Assembly (NCBI RefSeq): GCF_002161175.1
Contig: NZ_NFMA01000003.1
Span: 1-47,769 of the forward strand
Source: Flavonifractor sp. An100
Lineage (GTDB): Bacteria > Bacillota > Clostridia > Oscillospirales > Oscillospiraceae
Direction: 5' to 3'
Length of the DNA: 47,769 nt
This document shows, in pieces, positions 33,354-41,278 of this stretch. Under the pieces are notes generated by a model. The model ran no database searches, was not told the DNA's origin, and worked only from the letters and a program-made list of their open reading frames with translations. Positions within the stretch are counted from its first letter, which is position 1; each line of letters begins with the position of its first letter. The translations under genes and the position numbers were made by a program.

Positions 33354-33971
33354 TTACCGGAAGATGCCCTTCCACTCCCCCAACAGCTCCATGCTCTTGA
33401 ATTTCAACACATAGCCCGGCCCGTCCTCCGTGACCAGCCTGGCCTGACCTTGGGTGAACAGCCCTGCCTGGGTGGCCTCATCCACCGTTTGGCTGGCCGC
33501 CCCCAGGCACAGGGGCGGAAAGGCCACACACCACCAATTTTGTCCCTTCCCCTCCCCGATCACCACCCGCAGGGCGGTATATTCTCCGGCGGGCAGGGCA
33601 AACTCCTCATACTCTTTGGTGGGAAACCAGCACTGGGTGATCTGGGCGGTGACCGGATAGTCACAGCCCCACTCCTCCACCACCGCCCGGCCGGCATCCT
33701 CCAGAGTATCCAGGTGGCCCTCCAACGCCTGTCTGGCCTCCTCCAGGCTGGCACCCTGGGGATAGAGGGCCTCCGCCTGCTCCAGCACCCGGTCCCGCAC
33801 CGCCAGCTTCAACGCCTGGTCCTCTTCTCCATCGGAATTGGCAATCACATGAAGACGGATCATCCGGTCGGCCAGATCGGTCTGCTCCTGATTCAGCCAC
33901 GCTCCCGCCACCAGCGCGCACAGCACGCCAAACAAAAGGGCCAGCTCCCACCGCTTTAAGGTTCGATCCAT
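33354..33971 (-). CDS. spoIIR: Stage II sporulation protein R (205 aa)
   Basis: Forespore signal protein that is secreted across the septum and activates the SpoIIGA protease to process pro-SigE in the mother cell. N-terminal hydrophobic signal/anchor (about 8-25, LALLFGVLCALVAGAWL) and the conserved IRLHVIANSDGEEDQALKL stretch (about 38-56). Length fits. ATG 33971 has GGGAGGA 8 nt upstream; the longer frame overlaps the ispE terminator. Normally SigF-controlled; I could not define a SigF promoter with confidence. This gene shows that the organism belongs to a spore-forming lineage. Confidence 0.92.
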   Translation of the reverse strand: MDRTLKRWELALLFGVLCALVAGAWLNQEQTDLADRMIRLHVIANSDGEEDQALKLAVRDRVLEQAEALYPQGASLEEARQALEGHLDTLEDAGRAVVEEWGCDYPVTAQITQCWFPTKEYEEFALPAGEYTALRVVIGEGKGQNWWCVAFPPLCLGAASQTVDEATQAGLFTQGQARLVTEDGPGYVLKFKSMELLGEWKGIFR

Positions 33972-34000
33972 AGGTTCCTCCCTCACGGCCGCAAAAAAGA

Positions 34001-34044
34001 GGCCGTCCACACTGTTATGTAAGTCAATAACAGTATGGACGGCC
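34001..34044 (-). terminator. Terminator of ispE
   Basis: 17-bp stem with one wobble (GGCCGTCC-ACTGTTA region, 34001-34017 with 34028-34044), followed on the minus strand by CTTTTTT; 10 nt past the ispE stop. Confidence 0.85.
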
Positions 34045-34054
34045 CCTTTGCTCT

Positions 34055-34906
34055 TTAAACCGTGCGGGCCAAAAAAGTTTCCCGATAGCTCTGCCCCAGC
34101 AGCTGCGCCGCCTGGCGGGCTGCTTCCTCCTCGTCGAACAGGCCAAAGGCGGTGGGTCCGCTTCCGCTCATATTGGCCCCTAGTGCTCCGCATTGGATGA
34201 GAACGTTCTTGATTTCCGCCATGCTTGTCCTCTGCCGGTCGGGCAGCGCGTCCTCAAACACGTTGTACATCCGCCGCGCCACCGCCCCCAGGTTACCAGA
34301 CTCCAGAGCGGCCAACATGCCCTCCGTATCCGGGCGGCAGCGAATCCGGCAGCTGTCAATCCGTCCGAAGAGTTCCGGGGTAGACACGGGGAAATCCGGC
34401 TTACAGGCCACCACCCAGCAGGGGGGCAGCGCCGGCAGGGGGGTAAGGATCTCCCCCCGGCCTTCGGCCAGAGCGGTGCCGCCGATCACGCAGTAGGGCA
34501 CGTCGGAGCCCACCCGCTCTCCAATCCTGGCCAATTCCGTCGGGGTGAAGGGATTCCCCTCCAGTTCATTGAGGCCACGGAGCACAGCCGCGGCGTCGCT
34601 GCTTCCACCCGCCATTCCGGCGCACACCGGGATGCGCTTGGTCAGGCGAATATCCAGGCTCCGCACGTCCCGGCCCAGCGCCTGGTAAAAGCAGACCGCT
34701 GCCTTTCCCGCCAGATTCTTCTCGCCCGCGGGCAGAAAGTGCAGGCTGCTTTCCACCCGCAGCCCTTCCCCGGCGTTGTCGGCCAATTCCAGTGTATCCG
34801 ACAGGGTGATGGACTGCATCACCATCCGCAGATCATGGTAGCCATCCGGCCGTTTTCCCAACACGTCCAAGGTCAAATTCAGCTTGGCCAGCGCCTGGAC
34901 CTCCAT
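34055..34906 (-). CDS. ispE: 4-diphosphocytidyl-2-C-methylerythritol kinase (283 aa)
   Basis: GHMP kinase of the non-mevalonate (MEP) isoprenoid pathway; phosphorylates CDP-ME at the 2-hydroxyl. N-terminal AKLNLTLDVLGKRPDGYHDL, glycine-rich ATP loop PVCAGMAGGSSDAAA (about 93-107) and C-terminal GANMSGSGPTAFGLF. Full length. GAGGAGGG lies upstream of the ATG. The DUF1015 gene ends 21 nt before it on the same strand. Confidence 0.95.
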   Translation of the reverse strand: MEVQALAKLNLTLDVLGKRPDGYHDLRMVMQSITLSDTLELADNAGEGLRVESSLHFLPAGEKNLAGKAAVCFYQALGRDVRSLDIRLTKRIPVCAGMAGGSSDAAAVLRGLNELEGNPFTPTELARIGERVGSDVPYCVIGGTALAEGRGEILTPLPALPPCWVVACKPDFPVSTPELFGRIDSCRIRCRPDTEGMLAALESGNLGAVARRMYNVFEDALPDRQRTSMAEIKNVLIQCGALGANMSGSGPTAFGLFDEEEAARQAAQLLGQSYRETFLARTV

Positions 34907-34927
34907 CCCATGGCCCTCCTCTCTCCG

Positions 34928-36238
34928 TCAGTCCCGAATCCTTCGGGCCTCCAAATAAAACCGTTTGTCCTGTGCCTCCCCCATGGAGAAGGTCTTTCGG
35001 GGCAGTACTCCGTCATGGATGACCGTGGGGAACAGCTCCTCCTTGCCCATTTCGGGCAGCAGAAAGGCTACGGCGTCGCTCCGCTCCTCCGCCAGACGCA
35101 GGGCTACGTCCCCTCCGTGAATGTAGTCAATCCGGGTGCCGGGATGGGCCAACAAAAAGTCATCCAGGAAGTTTTGCAGCGTGCCCACCGGCAGCTGGGC
35201 TGCCGGATGGTTCACATGGATGCAGCCCCGCTCCCCGGTCCCGTTTGCTCCCCGGTAGGCGTACAGCAGAGGATGGGCGGGCCCGTTCCCTCCGCTCAGC
35301 TTTCCCGCGTCCCTTGTCGCCCGAAGCTCCGCCAGCAGCTCCTCCGGCTTCACGTCGAATACCACCCGGTGGATGGGTTCAAATTCCAGGGAGGAGTCAT
35401 GGAGGTTTACCAGCTCACACAGGGCGTACCGGGCGGGCAGGGTGGCCCACTGCTCCGGCGGGGTGAGCCGCTTTTGCCGCTCATAGCACTCCTTTGCCGT
35501 GGCCAGGGAGTGGTTTCCATCCCCCACGGCAAAGAGAAGCACCGGCTCCTCTCCCAGCTGATACCGCTCCCGGAAGGAGGCGGGATCTGCCAAAGAGGCC
35601 AGGGCCAGAGCGACCTGGTCCTTCTGCTCCTGGGTCAGGGCCCATCCCCGAATGTGGCCGCCCTGCTCCATCAGTTCGAAATCGTAGAGCAGCTCCATCC
35701 CATCGGTCTGATCAGCCAGAGGCTCAATCACCCGTTTTTCCCGGTCATCCGCCAGCATCATGACATGGGGAAGCTCAATGGGTGCGTTTTTCCGCACCGC
35801 TACCCGGGGAGGAATCCGAGAGAGCACTGTGCCCTCCGTGGCCCGCACTAGGGAGCTGGCTCCCGGCTCATAGTCATACTGCTCCAAATCCACCATGCCA
35901 ACCAGGCCATGGCGGACTGCCCCGCTGCTCAAGGTCCGCTCCACGTAAATCAGGCAGTCAGGGTAGGTCCGGAACAGGCCATCCCGCAGATACCGGCCCA
36001 TGGTGTTGTTGATCTCCATGATATCCGTCTCTACGTTGGGGCCCTCCAAACAACTTTCGGGCAAAATCAAACGCAGGGTGGATGGAGCCCGCCCCACCCG
36101 TTCCTCCACCCGCTGCCAATACTCCGGCTGGGAGGTATACTGATCACAGGCCACCACCGACCACAGCTCCATGTCACAGCCTTGGGGCAGCAGGATGTCT
36201 GCCGGGCGAAAGGGAAGATGCTCAAACAGATCGCTCAT
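34928..36238 (-). CDS. DUF1015 family protein (436 aa)
   Basis: Member of the DUF1015 family (PF06245), which is widespread in Clostridia and often encoded near serine-biosynthesis genes. Recognisable stretches include SVVACDQYTSQPEYW near the N-terminus, GDGNHSLATAKECYE in the middle and VIHDGVLPRKTFSMG at the C-terminus. GDGNHS with HSLA looks like a nucleotide-binding or catalytic loop; kinase-like activity has been discussed for relatives, but I cannot assign a reaction. Its upstream neighbour is a ThrH-like phosphoserine phosphatase, which supports a link with serine metabolism. Confidence 0.85.
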   Translation of the reverse strand: MSDLFEHLPFRPADILLPQGCDMELWSVVACDQYTSQPEYWQRVEERVGRAPSTLRLILPESCLEGPNVETDIMEINNTMGRYLRDGLFRTYPDCLIYVERTLSSGAVRHGLVGMVDLEQYDYEPGASSLVRATEGTVLSRIPPRVAVRKNAPIELPHVMMLADDREKRVIEPLADQTDGMELLYDFELMEQGGHIRGWALTQEQKDQVALALASLADPASFRERYQLGEEPVLLFAVGDGNHSLATAKECYERQKRLTPPEQWATLPARYALCELVNLHDSSLEFEPIHRVVFDVKPEELLAELRATRDAGKLSGGNGPAHPLLYAYRGANGTGERGCIHVNHPAAQLPVGTLQNFLDDFLLAHPGTRIDYIHGGDVALRLAEERSDAVAFLLPEMGKEELFPTVIHDGVLPRKTFSMGEAQDKRFYLEARRIRD

Positions 36239-36271
36239 GGGTTCTCCTTCTCTCTGGCTGCTCCAGCAGCC

Positions 36272-36874
36272 TTAGTCCAAAACGGCCTTGATGGCCGCCA
36301 GCAGCTCGTCAAACTCCTCGTAGGCGGGCAGCTCCGGGTGGTCAGCCTTGATTTTGTCCGTGCTCTTAAACAGGAAGCCGGCCTTACTGGCCTGAATCAT
36401 CCCCAAATCATTGTAGCTGTCACCGGCCGCAATGGTCTCATAGCCCATGGACTGCAGCGCTTTTACGGTGGTCAGCTTGGACTGCTCACAGCGCATCTGG
36501 AAGCCGGTAATCTCTCCGCTGGGTGCCACCTCCAGTGTATTGCAGAAGATGGTAGGCCAGTCCAGCTTTTCCATAAGAGGCTTAGCAAACTGCTCAAAGG
36601 TGTCGCTGAGGATGATGACCTGGGTCATGGAGCGCAGCTCGTCCAAAAACTTCTTGGCTCCGGGAAGAGGGTCAATGGTGGCAATGGTCTGCTGGATCTC
36701 CTTCAAGCCAAGGCCGTGCTCCTTTAAAATGCCAAGGCGCCAATTCATCAGTTTGTTATAATCCGGCTCATCCCGTGTGGTGCGCTTCAGCTCCGGAATC
36801 CCGCTGGCCTGAGAAAAAGCGATCCAAATTTCAGGCACCAGTACGCCTTCCATATCCAAACATACGATATTCAT
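36272..36874 (-). CDS. thrH: ThrH-like HAD phosphatase (phosphoserine/homoserine phosphatase, 200 aa)
   Basis: HAD-superfamily enzyme of the ThrH type, reported to act as phosphoserine phosphatase and phosphoserine:homoserine phosphotransferase. Motif I DMEGVLVPE (nucleophile Asp7, Glu in place of the second Asp, as in ThrH), motif II LSDTFEQF, motif III Lys in SKLTTVKAL and motif IV GDSYNDLGM. Length matches. ATG 36874 with AAAGGTGGG 7 nt upstream is preferred to a GTG four codons earlier. It sits with an aminotransferase and a DUF1015 gene. Confidence 0.88.
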   Translation of the reverse strand: MNIVCLDMEGVLVPEIWIAFSQASGIPELKRTTRDEPDYNKLMNWRLGILKEHGLGLKEIQQTIATIDPLPGAKKFLDELRSMTQVIILSDTFEQFAKPLMEKLDWPTIFCNTLEVAPSGEITGFQMRCEQSKLTTVKALQSMGYETIAAGDSYNDLGMIQASKAGFLFKSTDKIKADHPELPAYEEFDELLAAIKAVLD

Positions 36875-36914
36875 GGTTTTACCCACCTTTATTTTACATT
36901 CTGTCCGAAAGGCC

Positions 36915-38105
36915 TTATTCCTGCTCCTGCCCCTGCTTGCGGCGCAGGTTGGTCAGGAAATTATCCATCCGGCTGATGGACTCAGCAATATCCTTCATGG
37001 AAGCGGCGTAGCAGGCCCGCACATAGCCCTCTCCCCCCGGACCAAAGGCATTGCCCGGGATCACCGCTACCTTCTCCTCCATCAAAAACCGCTCGCAAAA
37101 TTCTTCGCTGGTCAGACCCGTGGAGCGAATGCAGGGGAAGACATAGAACGCGCCCTTGGGCTCAAAACAGCTCAGTCCAATCCGGTTGAGGTTTTCCACC
37201 AGATACCGGCGGCGGCGGTCGTATTCCTCCCGCATGTGTTCAATATCCCCATCTCCGTTGCGCATGGCCTCAACCGCCGCGTACTGGCTGGTGGTGGGGG
37301 CAGACATGATACCAAACTGGTGCAGCTTGGTCATCGCCGCAACAATGGGCTTGGGGGCGCATACATAGCCCATACGCCAGCCCGTCATGGCGTGGCTCTT
37401 GGAGAAACCATTGACCACGATCGTCCGGTCGTACATGTCCGTGAGATTGGCCATGGATACATGGCGCTGCCCGTAGGTCAGCTCAGCGTAAATCTCATCG
37501 GAGATCACCATAATGTCGGTGCCCCGCAGGACATCGGCAATGGCCTCCAGGTCCCGGCGCTCCATAATTCCTCCCGTGGGATTACAGGGGAAGGGCATCA
37601 CCAGCACCTTGGTCTTGGGGGTAATGGCGGCCTTGAGCTGCTCGGGGGTGAGGCGGAATTCATTTTCCGCCTTCAGCTCCACATAGACCGGCACGCCCCC
37701 CGCCATCTCCGCCAGCGGGCCGTAGCAGACAAAGGAGGGAACCGGCACGATCACCTCGTCACCGGGGTTAATCATCACCCGCAGAGCCAGGTCAATGGCT
37801 TCGCTTCCTCCCACCGTAACTAAAATCTGGCTGTTATAGTCGTACTGCAGGTCAAACCGGCGGTTGAGGTAGGCAGCAATCTCCCGGCGGAGCTGGAGCA
37901 TACCGGCATTGGAGGTATATTTGGTATGACCCCGTTCCAGAGAGTAGATGCCCGCATCCCGAATGTGCCATGGCGTTACAAAATCAGGCTCCCCGATTCC
38001 CAGGGAAATGGCGTCGGTCATCTCCTCCAGAATGTCAAAAAACTTACGAATTCCAGAGGGCTTGATCCCCTGGATCTTACTATTTAAGATCTGGTCGTAG
38101 TTCAT
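36915..38105 (-). CDS. Class I/II aminotransferase (396 aa)
   Basis: PLP-dependent fold-type I aminotransferase. Visible features: LGIGEPDFVTP near the N-terminus, PCNPTGG (PLP Asn), ISDEIYAEL (Asp-x-x-Tyr), the Schiff-base Lys in NGFSKSHAMTGWRMGY and the substrate Arg near the C-terminus (VRACYA). Aspartate or aromatic aminotransferase-type activity is likely; the substrate cannot be fixed from sequence. Its ATG overlaps the stop of the Lrp-type regulator (ATGA), so the regulator and enzyme are one unit. Confidence 0.9.
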   Translation of the reverse strand: MNYDQILNSKIQGIKPSGIRKFFDILEEMTDAISLGIGEPDFVTPWHIRDAGIYSLERGHTKYTSNAGMLQLRREIAAYLNRRFDLQYDYNSQILVTVGGSEAIDLALRVMINPGDEVIVPVPSFVCYGPLAEMAGGVPVYVELKAENEFRLTPEQLKAAITPKTKVLVMPFPCNPTGGIMERRDLEAIADVLRGTDIMVISDEIYAELTYGQRHVSMANLTDMYDRTIVVNGFSKSHAMTGWRMGYVCAPKPIVAAMTKLHQFGIMSAPTTSQYAAVEAMRNGDGDIEHMREEYDRRRRYLVENLNRIGLSCFEPKGAFYVFPCIRSTGLTSEEFCERFLMEEKVAVIPGNAFGPGGEGYVRACYAASMKDIAESISRMDNFLTNLRRKQGQEQE

Positions 38106-38581
38106 ACGAAAATATACTCCCTTTCCTCGGGCTCCTGGGGACGGAACACCAGGTGCTTCTCCTTATATTTTTTCAAAATAAAGTGGGTGGCCGTACCAGT
38201 GACGCCCTGAATGGGAGCCAAACGCTCCCCCACAAACTGGGCCACCTCACGCAGCGTGCGGCCGGAGATGATGACGGTCAGATCGAAAGATCCGCTCATC
38301 AGATACATGCTCTCCACTTCGTCATATTGATAGATCCGCTCCGCAATTCGATCAAATCCGTCAATGGACTGAGGCACAACATTTACCTCGATCAGAGCAG
38401 TAACCGTCTCCCGGCGCACCCGATCCCAGTCAATGATTGCTTTGTAGCCCAGGATGGTCCGTTCATCCTCATATTTTTTAATGGCTGCCTTTGCCTCTGC
38501 AACAGTCATACCTGCTGCGGCTGCAATCTGCTCCACGCTCATGGTGCAGTCCTGTTCCAATAATTCCAACAGTTTTTCCAT
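38102..38581 (-). CDS. Lrp/AsnC-family transcriptional regulator (159 aa)
   Basis: N-terminal AsnC-type winged helix (about 1-60, LLELLEQDCTMSVEQIAAA) and a C-terminal RAM ligand-binding domain (about 68-145, VTALIEVNVV then VESMYLMSGSFDLTVII). Such proteins sense amino acids. It is coupled to the aminotransferase (4-nt overlap), which suggests local control of amino-acid metabolism. ATG 38581 has GGAGGAG 7 nt upstream; the longer frame is not conserved. A promoter lies at 38634-38662. Confidence 0.9.
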   Translation of the reverse strand: MEKLLELLEQDCTMSVEQIAAAAGMTVAEAKAAIKKYEDERTILGYKAIIDWDRVRRETVTALIEVNVVPQSIDGFDRIAERIYQYDEVESMYLMSGSFDLTVIISGRTLREVAQFVGERLAPIQGVTGTATHFILKKYKEKHLVFRPQEPEEREYIFV

Positions 38582-38633
38582 GGACGGTCTCCTCCAATTC
38601 TTTCTGACTGCCCGAACAAACGGGTTTCCCAAT

Positions 38634-38662
38634 ATTATACACGGAACCAAGCGGAAAAACAA
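38634..38662 (-). promoter_or_regulatory. Sigma-A promoter of the lrp-aminotransferase unit
   Basis: Minus strand: -35 TTGTTT (38662-38657), 17-nt spacer, -10 TATAAT (38639-38634). Confidence 0.75.
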
Positions 38663-38689
38663 TCCTAGACTTTTCCCTTTCCCGACCGC

Positions 38690-38718
38690 GGAAAAAGACG
38701 GACGCCGTTGGACGTCCG
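38690..38718 (-). terminator. Terminator of sigK
   Basis: Minus strand: CGGACG-loop-CGTCCG (about 38700-38719) followed by TCTTTTT, 10 nt after the sigK stop at 38729. It separates sigK from the lrp promoter. Confidence 0.65.
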
Positions 38719-38728
38719 CCTTCTTTGT

Positions 38729-38797
38729 TCATGGCCGCCAGCCTTGCATGGCTTCCTCCAGCTTCCCCAGAGCCCGCTTTTCGATTCGTGATACATA
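38729..38797 (-). CDS. sigK: sigK 3' exon (last 22 codons of sporulation sigma-K)
   Basis: Codons for YVSRIEKRALGKLEEAMQGW-R-P then TGA. YVSRIEKRAL is the conserved end of region 4.2 in SigK and SigE (SRSYVSRIEKRAL in B. subtilis SigK). It has no start or ribosome binding site and is preceded directly by the boundary of a 7.0-kb element. The frame phase at the 13-bp repeat is identical to that of the middle exon at 45796-45798, so excision rejoins them in frame. A terminator follows. Confidence 0.9.
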   Translation of the reverse strand, partial: YVSRIEKRALGKLEEAMQGWRP

Positions 38798-38798
38798 G
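38786..38798. repeat. attL-type core repeat of element 1
   Basis: TCGtGATACATAG, direct repeat of 45787-45799. On the sigK strand it reads through Tyr-Val-Ser-Arg codons. Confidence 0.85.
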
Positions 38799-38833
38799 CG
38801 CCCCGGCTATTGTAAGTGAAACGTTCCCGAAAT

Positions 38834-40453
38834 TTACGCCGTCTCGGACGGCGCGCCCCCTTGCGGTGTCTGGCTTTCCGCCGTTTCGTCCAGCTGGGCG
38901 AAGCGGAATTTGATAATGACTTCCTTGTCCTCGGTCAGCTCCACCCGCTCGATGAGGCTGACCAGCAGTTCCCGACTCTCCCCCGCAGTTTCGATGAACC
39001 TCTGTACCAGTTCCCTGGCCCTGTCCTCGCTGCGGACGGGGCTTTTTTTCTGAAACTCCAGGGCCTGCCGCTTTTCCTCCAACTGCTCCCGCTCCAGTTT
39101 GATCCGGCTAAAGATCCGCTGGAAGTCCGCCTCCGGCAGCAGTCCGCTGAGCCGATCCGTATACATCCGGTCCAGGTTGGCGGTAAGGCTGTCGATCTTG
39201 GATTGGAGTGCCTGGAGTTCCATCTCCAGGCCGCTCTGCTTTCTGGCGTTCTCCACGGCTTCCCGAGCCATAGGAAATAATTCGTCAGGGTTCAGGTAAG
39301 CCTGGCAGACCTCCCGCACCTTGGAGATCACCGCGTCAGTCACCGTCTTCTCCTTGATGGAGTGACAGGTGCACACGCCCGCTTTGGTGAACCGCTGATA
39401 GGTACGGCAGACGAAGTACAGCACATCCTCTCCCCTGGCGTTTTTCCGATTGAGCACCGCCAGCGGGTATCCGCACTCATGGCAGAAGATCAGTCCTTTC
39501 AGCAGGAAGTCGTAGGTTCGGCTCCGGGTGTGCTTTCGGCTGCTCACCAGCATCCGCACCTTTCGAAAGGTTTCCTCATCCACCAGGGGCTCGTGGGTGC
39601 CCTCCACCACCACCCAGTTGGCCGGGTTCTGGCGCAGACATTTCTTAGACTTGTAACTGATCTTCACACTGCGCCCCTGGACCATGTTGCCGATGTAGGT
39701 CTCGTTTTGTAGCATATCGGAGATCCGCTCGCTGCTCCACAGGCCGGTATAGGGACCGGGTCTTGCCACCGGGAGGTTTGCGTAGGTAGCCGGGGTGGGC
39801 ACTCCCTCTTGGTTTAGGAGGGCTGCGATATTCCGGCAGCTCATGCCGGAGAGAGCCAGGGCGAAGATCCGCCGCACGATGGGCGCCACTTCCTCATCAA
39901 TGACGATCTTGTTTTTCTCCGTTGGGTGCATCTTGTAGCCGTACACCGGCTTGCCGCCGATGAACTGTCCCTTCCGCTGTTTATCCCGCTTGACGCTTTT
40001 GATCTTCTTGGAGATGTCCTTGGCGTACATGTCGTTCATGATGGCCCGAAAAGGGGTAATGTCGTTGGCAGTGGAGTCTACGCCGGTATCGATGCCGTCC
40101 AGCAGGGAGATGTACCGAACCCGGTGCTCCGGGAAGTACCGCTCCATGTAGTGACCAGTCATGATGTAGTCGCGGCCCAGACGGGAGAGGTCTTTGGTGA
40201 TCACCATGTTGACCTTTTTGGCCTCAATGTCGGCGATCATCCTCTGAAAATCCGGGCGGTCGAAGTTGGTGCCACTCCAGCCGTCGTCTACATAGGTGTC
40301 ATAGACGCTCAGCCGGTGCTGCTGCACAAACTCTCGCAGCAGGGATTCCTGGTTCTGAACGCTCTGGGATGGTCCCTCGCTTTCATCCTCCTTTGATAGT
40401 CTGATGTATAAAGCCGCATGGTAATCCATGGGATTGCTTATCTCTAAGTACAT
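38834..40453 (-). CDS. Large serine recombinase of element 1 (539 aa)
   Basis: Site-specific serine integrase expected to excise the sigK intervening element. N-terminal resolvase domain with catalytic Ser20 in LYIRLSKEDESEG, SLLREFVQ, and the conserved arginines in KDLSRLGRDYI; recombinase domain (about 160-270, KPVYGYKM onward); zinc ribbon with CHECG and CRTY/CTC (about 315-360); a long coiled coil (about 400-470). It ends 35 nt from the core repeat next to the sigK 3' exon, the usual SpoIVCA-like position. ATG 40453 has AGGAGG 6 nt upstream. A 44-aa gene precedes it. Confidence 0.92.
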   Translation of the reverse strand: MYLEISNPMDYHAALYIRLSKEDESEGPSQSVQNQESLLREFVQQHRLSVYDTYVDDGWSGTNFDRPDFQRMIADIEAKKVNMVITKDLSRLGRDYIMTGHYMERYFPEHRVRYISLLDGIDTGVDSTANDITPFRAIMNDMYAKDISKKIKSVKRDKQRKGQFIGGKPVYGYKMHPTEKNKIVIDEEVAPIVRRIFALALSGMSCRNIAALLNQEGVPTPATYANLPVARPGPYTGLWSSERISDMLQNETYIGNMVQGRSVKISYKSKKCLRQNPANWVVVEGTHEPLVDEETFRKVRMLVSSRKHTRSRTYDFLLKGLIFCHECGYPLAVLNRKNARGEDVLYFVCRTYQRFTKAGVCTCHSIKEKTVTDAVISKVREVCQAYLNPDELFPMAREAVENARKQSGLEMELQALQSKIDSLTANLDRMYTDRLSGLLPEADFQRIFSRIKLEREQLEEKRQALEFQKKSPVRSEDRARELVQRFIETAGESRELLVSLIERVELTEDKEVIIKFRFAQLDETAESQTPQGGAPSETA

Positions 40454-40497
40454 GCTATACCTCCTGAGATAAGCGGCCATTCATCGCCACAAACATA

Positions 40498-40632
40498 CTA
40501 CATCGGCGGGCGAATATCCAGGGCAACCAGTTCTTTTTTCAGAAAGAATTGAAAGGACTCACGGATGAGTTCCGCCACTGGCTGACCGCACTGGGAATAT
40601 ACGCAGGAAACAGGAAGGACCTTTTCCTTCAT
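40498..40632 (-). CDS. 44-aa peptide upstream of the serine recombinase
   Basis: 44 codons from ATG 40632 with a perfect AAGGAGG 8 nt upstream. Begins MKEKVLPVSCVYSQCGQPV and continues with ELIRESFQFFLKKEL. Short proteins with a V-x-P-(I/V)-S-C-V-Y-S start and a Cys pair are often found just before serine recombinases of Clostridial elements. Two cysteines (Cys10, Cys15) and a helical tail suggest a small factor, maybe a recombination directionality factor; that role is inference. It lies 44 nt before the recombinase in the same direction. Confidence 0.65.
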   Translation of the reverse strand: MKEKVLPVSCVYSQCGQPVAELIRESFQFFLKKELVALDIRPPM

Positions 40633-40652
40633 GAAACACACCTCCTTGGTGG

Positions 40653-40660
40653 ATTTTATG
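40653..40660 (-). promoter_or_regulatory. Possible sporulation (SigE-type) -10 element
   Basis: Minus-strand CATAAAAT, one mismatch from the SigE -10 consensus CATACAAT, 20 nt before the 44-aa gene. The -35 region (around 40675-40682) is not a good SigE match, and sigma-A spacing from TTGACG (40676-40671) would be only 12 nt. Plausible but weak. Confidence 0.3.
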
Positions 40661-40700
40661 CGCCGGTATCCGTCAACTTGCGATTGAAGGCAAAATAAAA

Positions 40701-40727
40701 GCCCGTACCGAGACGGTACGGGCCAAA
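40701..40727 (-). terminator. Terminator of the 131-aa gene unit
   Basis: Perfect 10-bp stem GCCCGTACCG/CGGTACGGGC, loop AGA (40701-40723). On the minus strand it is followed by TTTTATTTTG, ending the tyrosine integrase / HELGH / 131-aa unit before the recombinase genes. Confidence 0.85.
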
Positions 40728-40824
40728 ATCTTATTGTTTCTCAATGTTTAAGGACAAATCTGCTTAACTGCAATTTTCGTTTACACATAGGGAGAGCTAT
40801 ACCTGCTTTATCTTGCTCCACTAA

Positions 40825-41220
40825 TTAAAGGCCAAAATATACATAGCCATGTTGTGGAAGATCCTCGTCTATCTCCACCTGTATTTCCAGAGTGCCAAAT
40901 GTCTCCTGCTGATGTTCCTGCACGAAGTATACTTTCATTTGCGGAATTTTGGCCTGTGGGGACAGCGGAAACCGCTCCACATTTTCGATCAGCAAGAGGC
41001 CCAGTTCCTTTGCCTGAGCGCACTGCATCAAACGAAAGAACACCTTGTCCGGTTTTTCCAGGTCAAATTTTCCCACATGGAAAAAGCAGTGCTCAACGGC
41101 TCGGCCCATCCGGGCTGCTTCCTGCGCTAGTTGGTCATGCTGTCTCCACAGTTCCTGAAGCGTGTCCTCCTCCGGCATATCATTCGGCACATGGCAGAAA
41201 ATTGACACAAAAGTATTCAT
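40825..41220 (-). CDS. Hypothetical protein in element 1 (131 aa)
   Basis: 131-residue soluble protein starting MNTFVSIFCHVPNDM; alpha/beta pattern with strands such as HCFFHVGKF near residue 46 and a C-terminal beta stretch LEIQVEID. I do not recognise the family. AAAGGA lies 9 nt before ATG 41220. It is the last gene of a three-gene minus-strand unit behind an integrase and an HELGH protein; close spacing (58 nt) suggests it works with the latter. Confidence 0.6.
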   Translation of the reverse strand: MNTFVSIFCHVPNDMPEEDTLQELWRQHDQLAQEAARMGRAVEHCFFHVGKFDLEKPDKVFFRLMQCAQAKELGLLLIENVERFPLSPQAKIPQMKVYFVQEHQQETFGTLEIQVEIDEDLPQHGYVYFGL

Positions 41221-41278
41221 AGGCAACGTTCCTTTCCTCTGCCCATTTTATAGTTGCTTCATCAAACAGTCTGTCGAA

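Noticed and set aside
34193..35851. 552-codon open frame opposite ispE and the DUF1015 gene
   Set aside because: Spans two unrelated real genes on the other strand and shows no domain or start signal.
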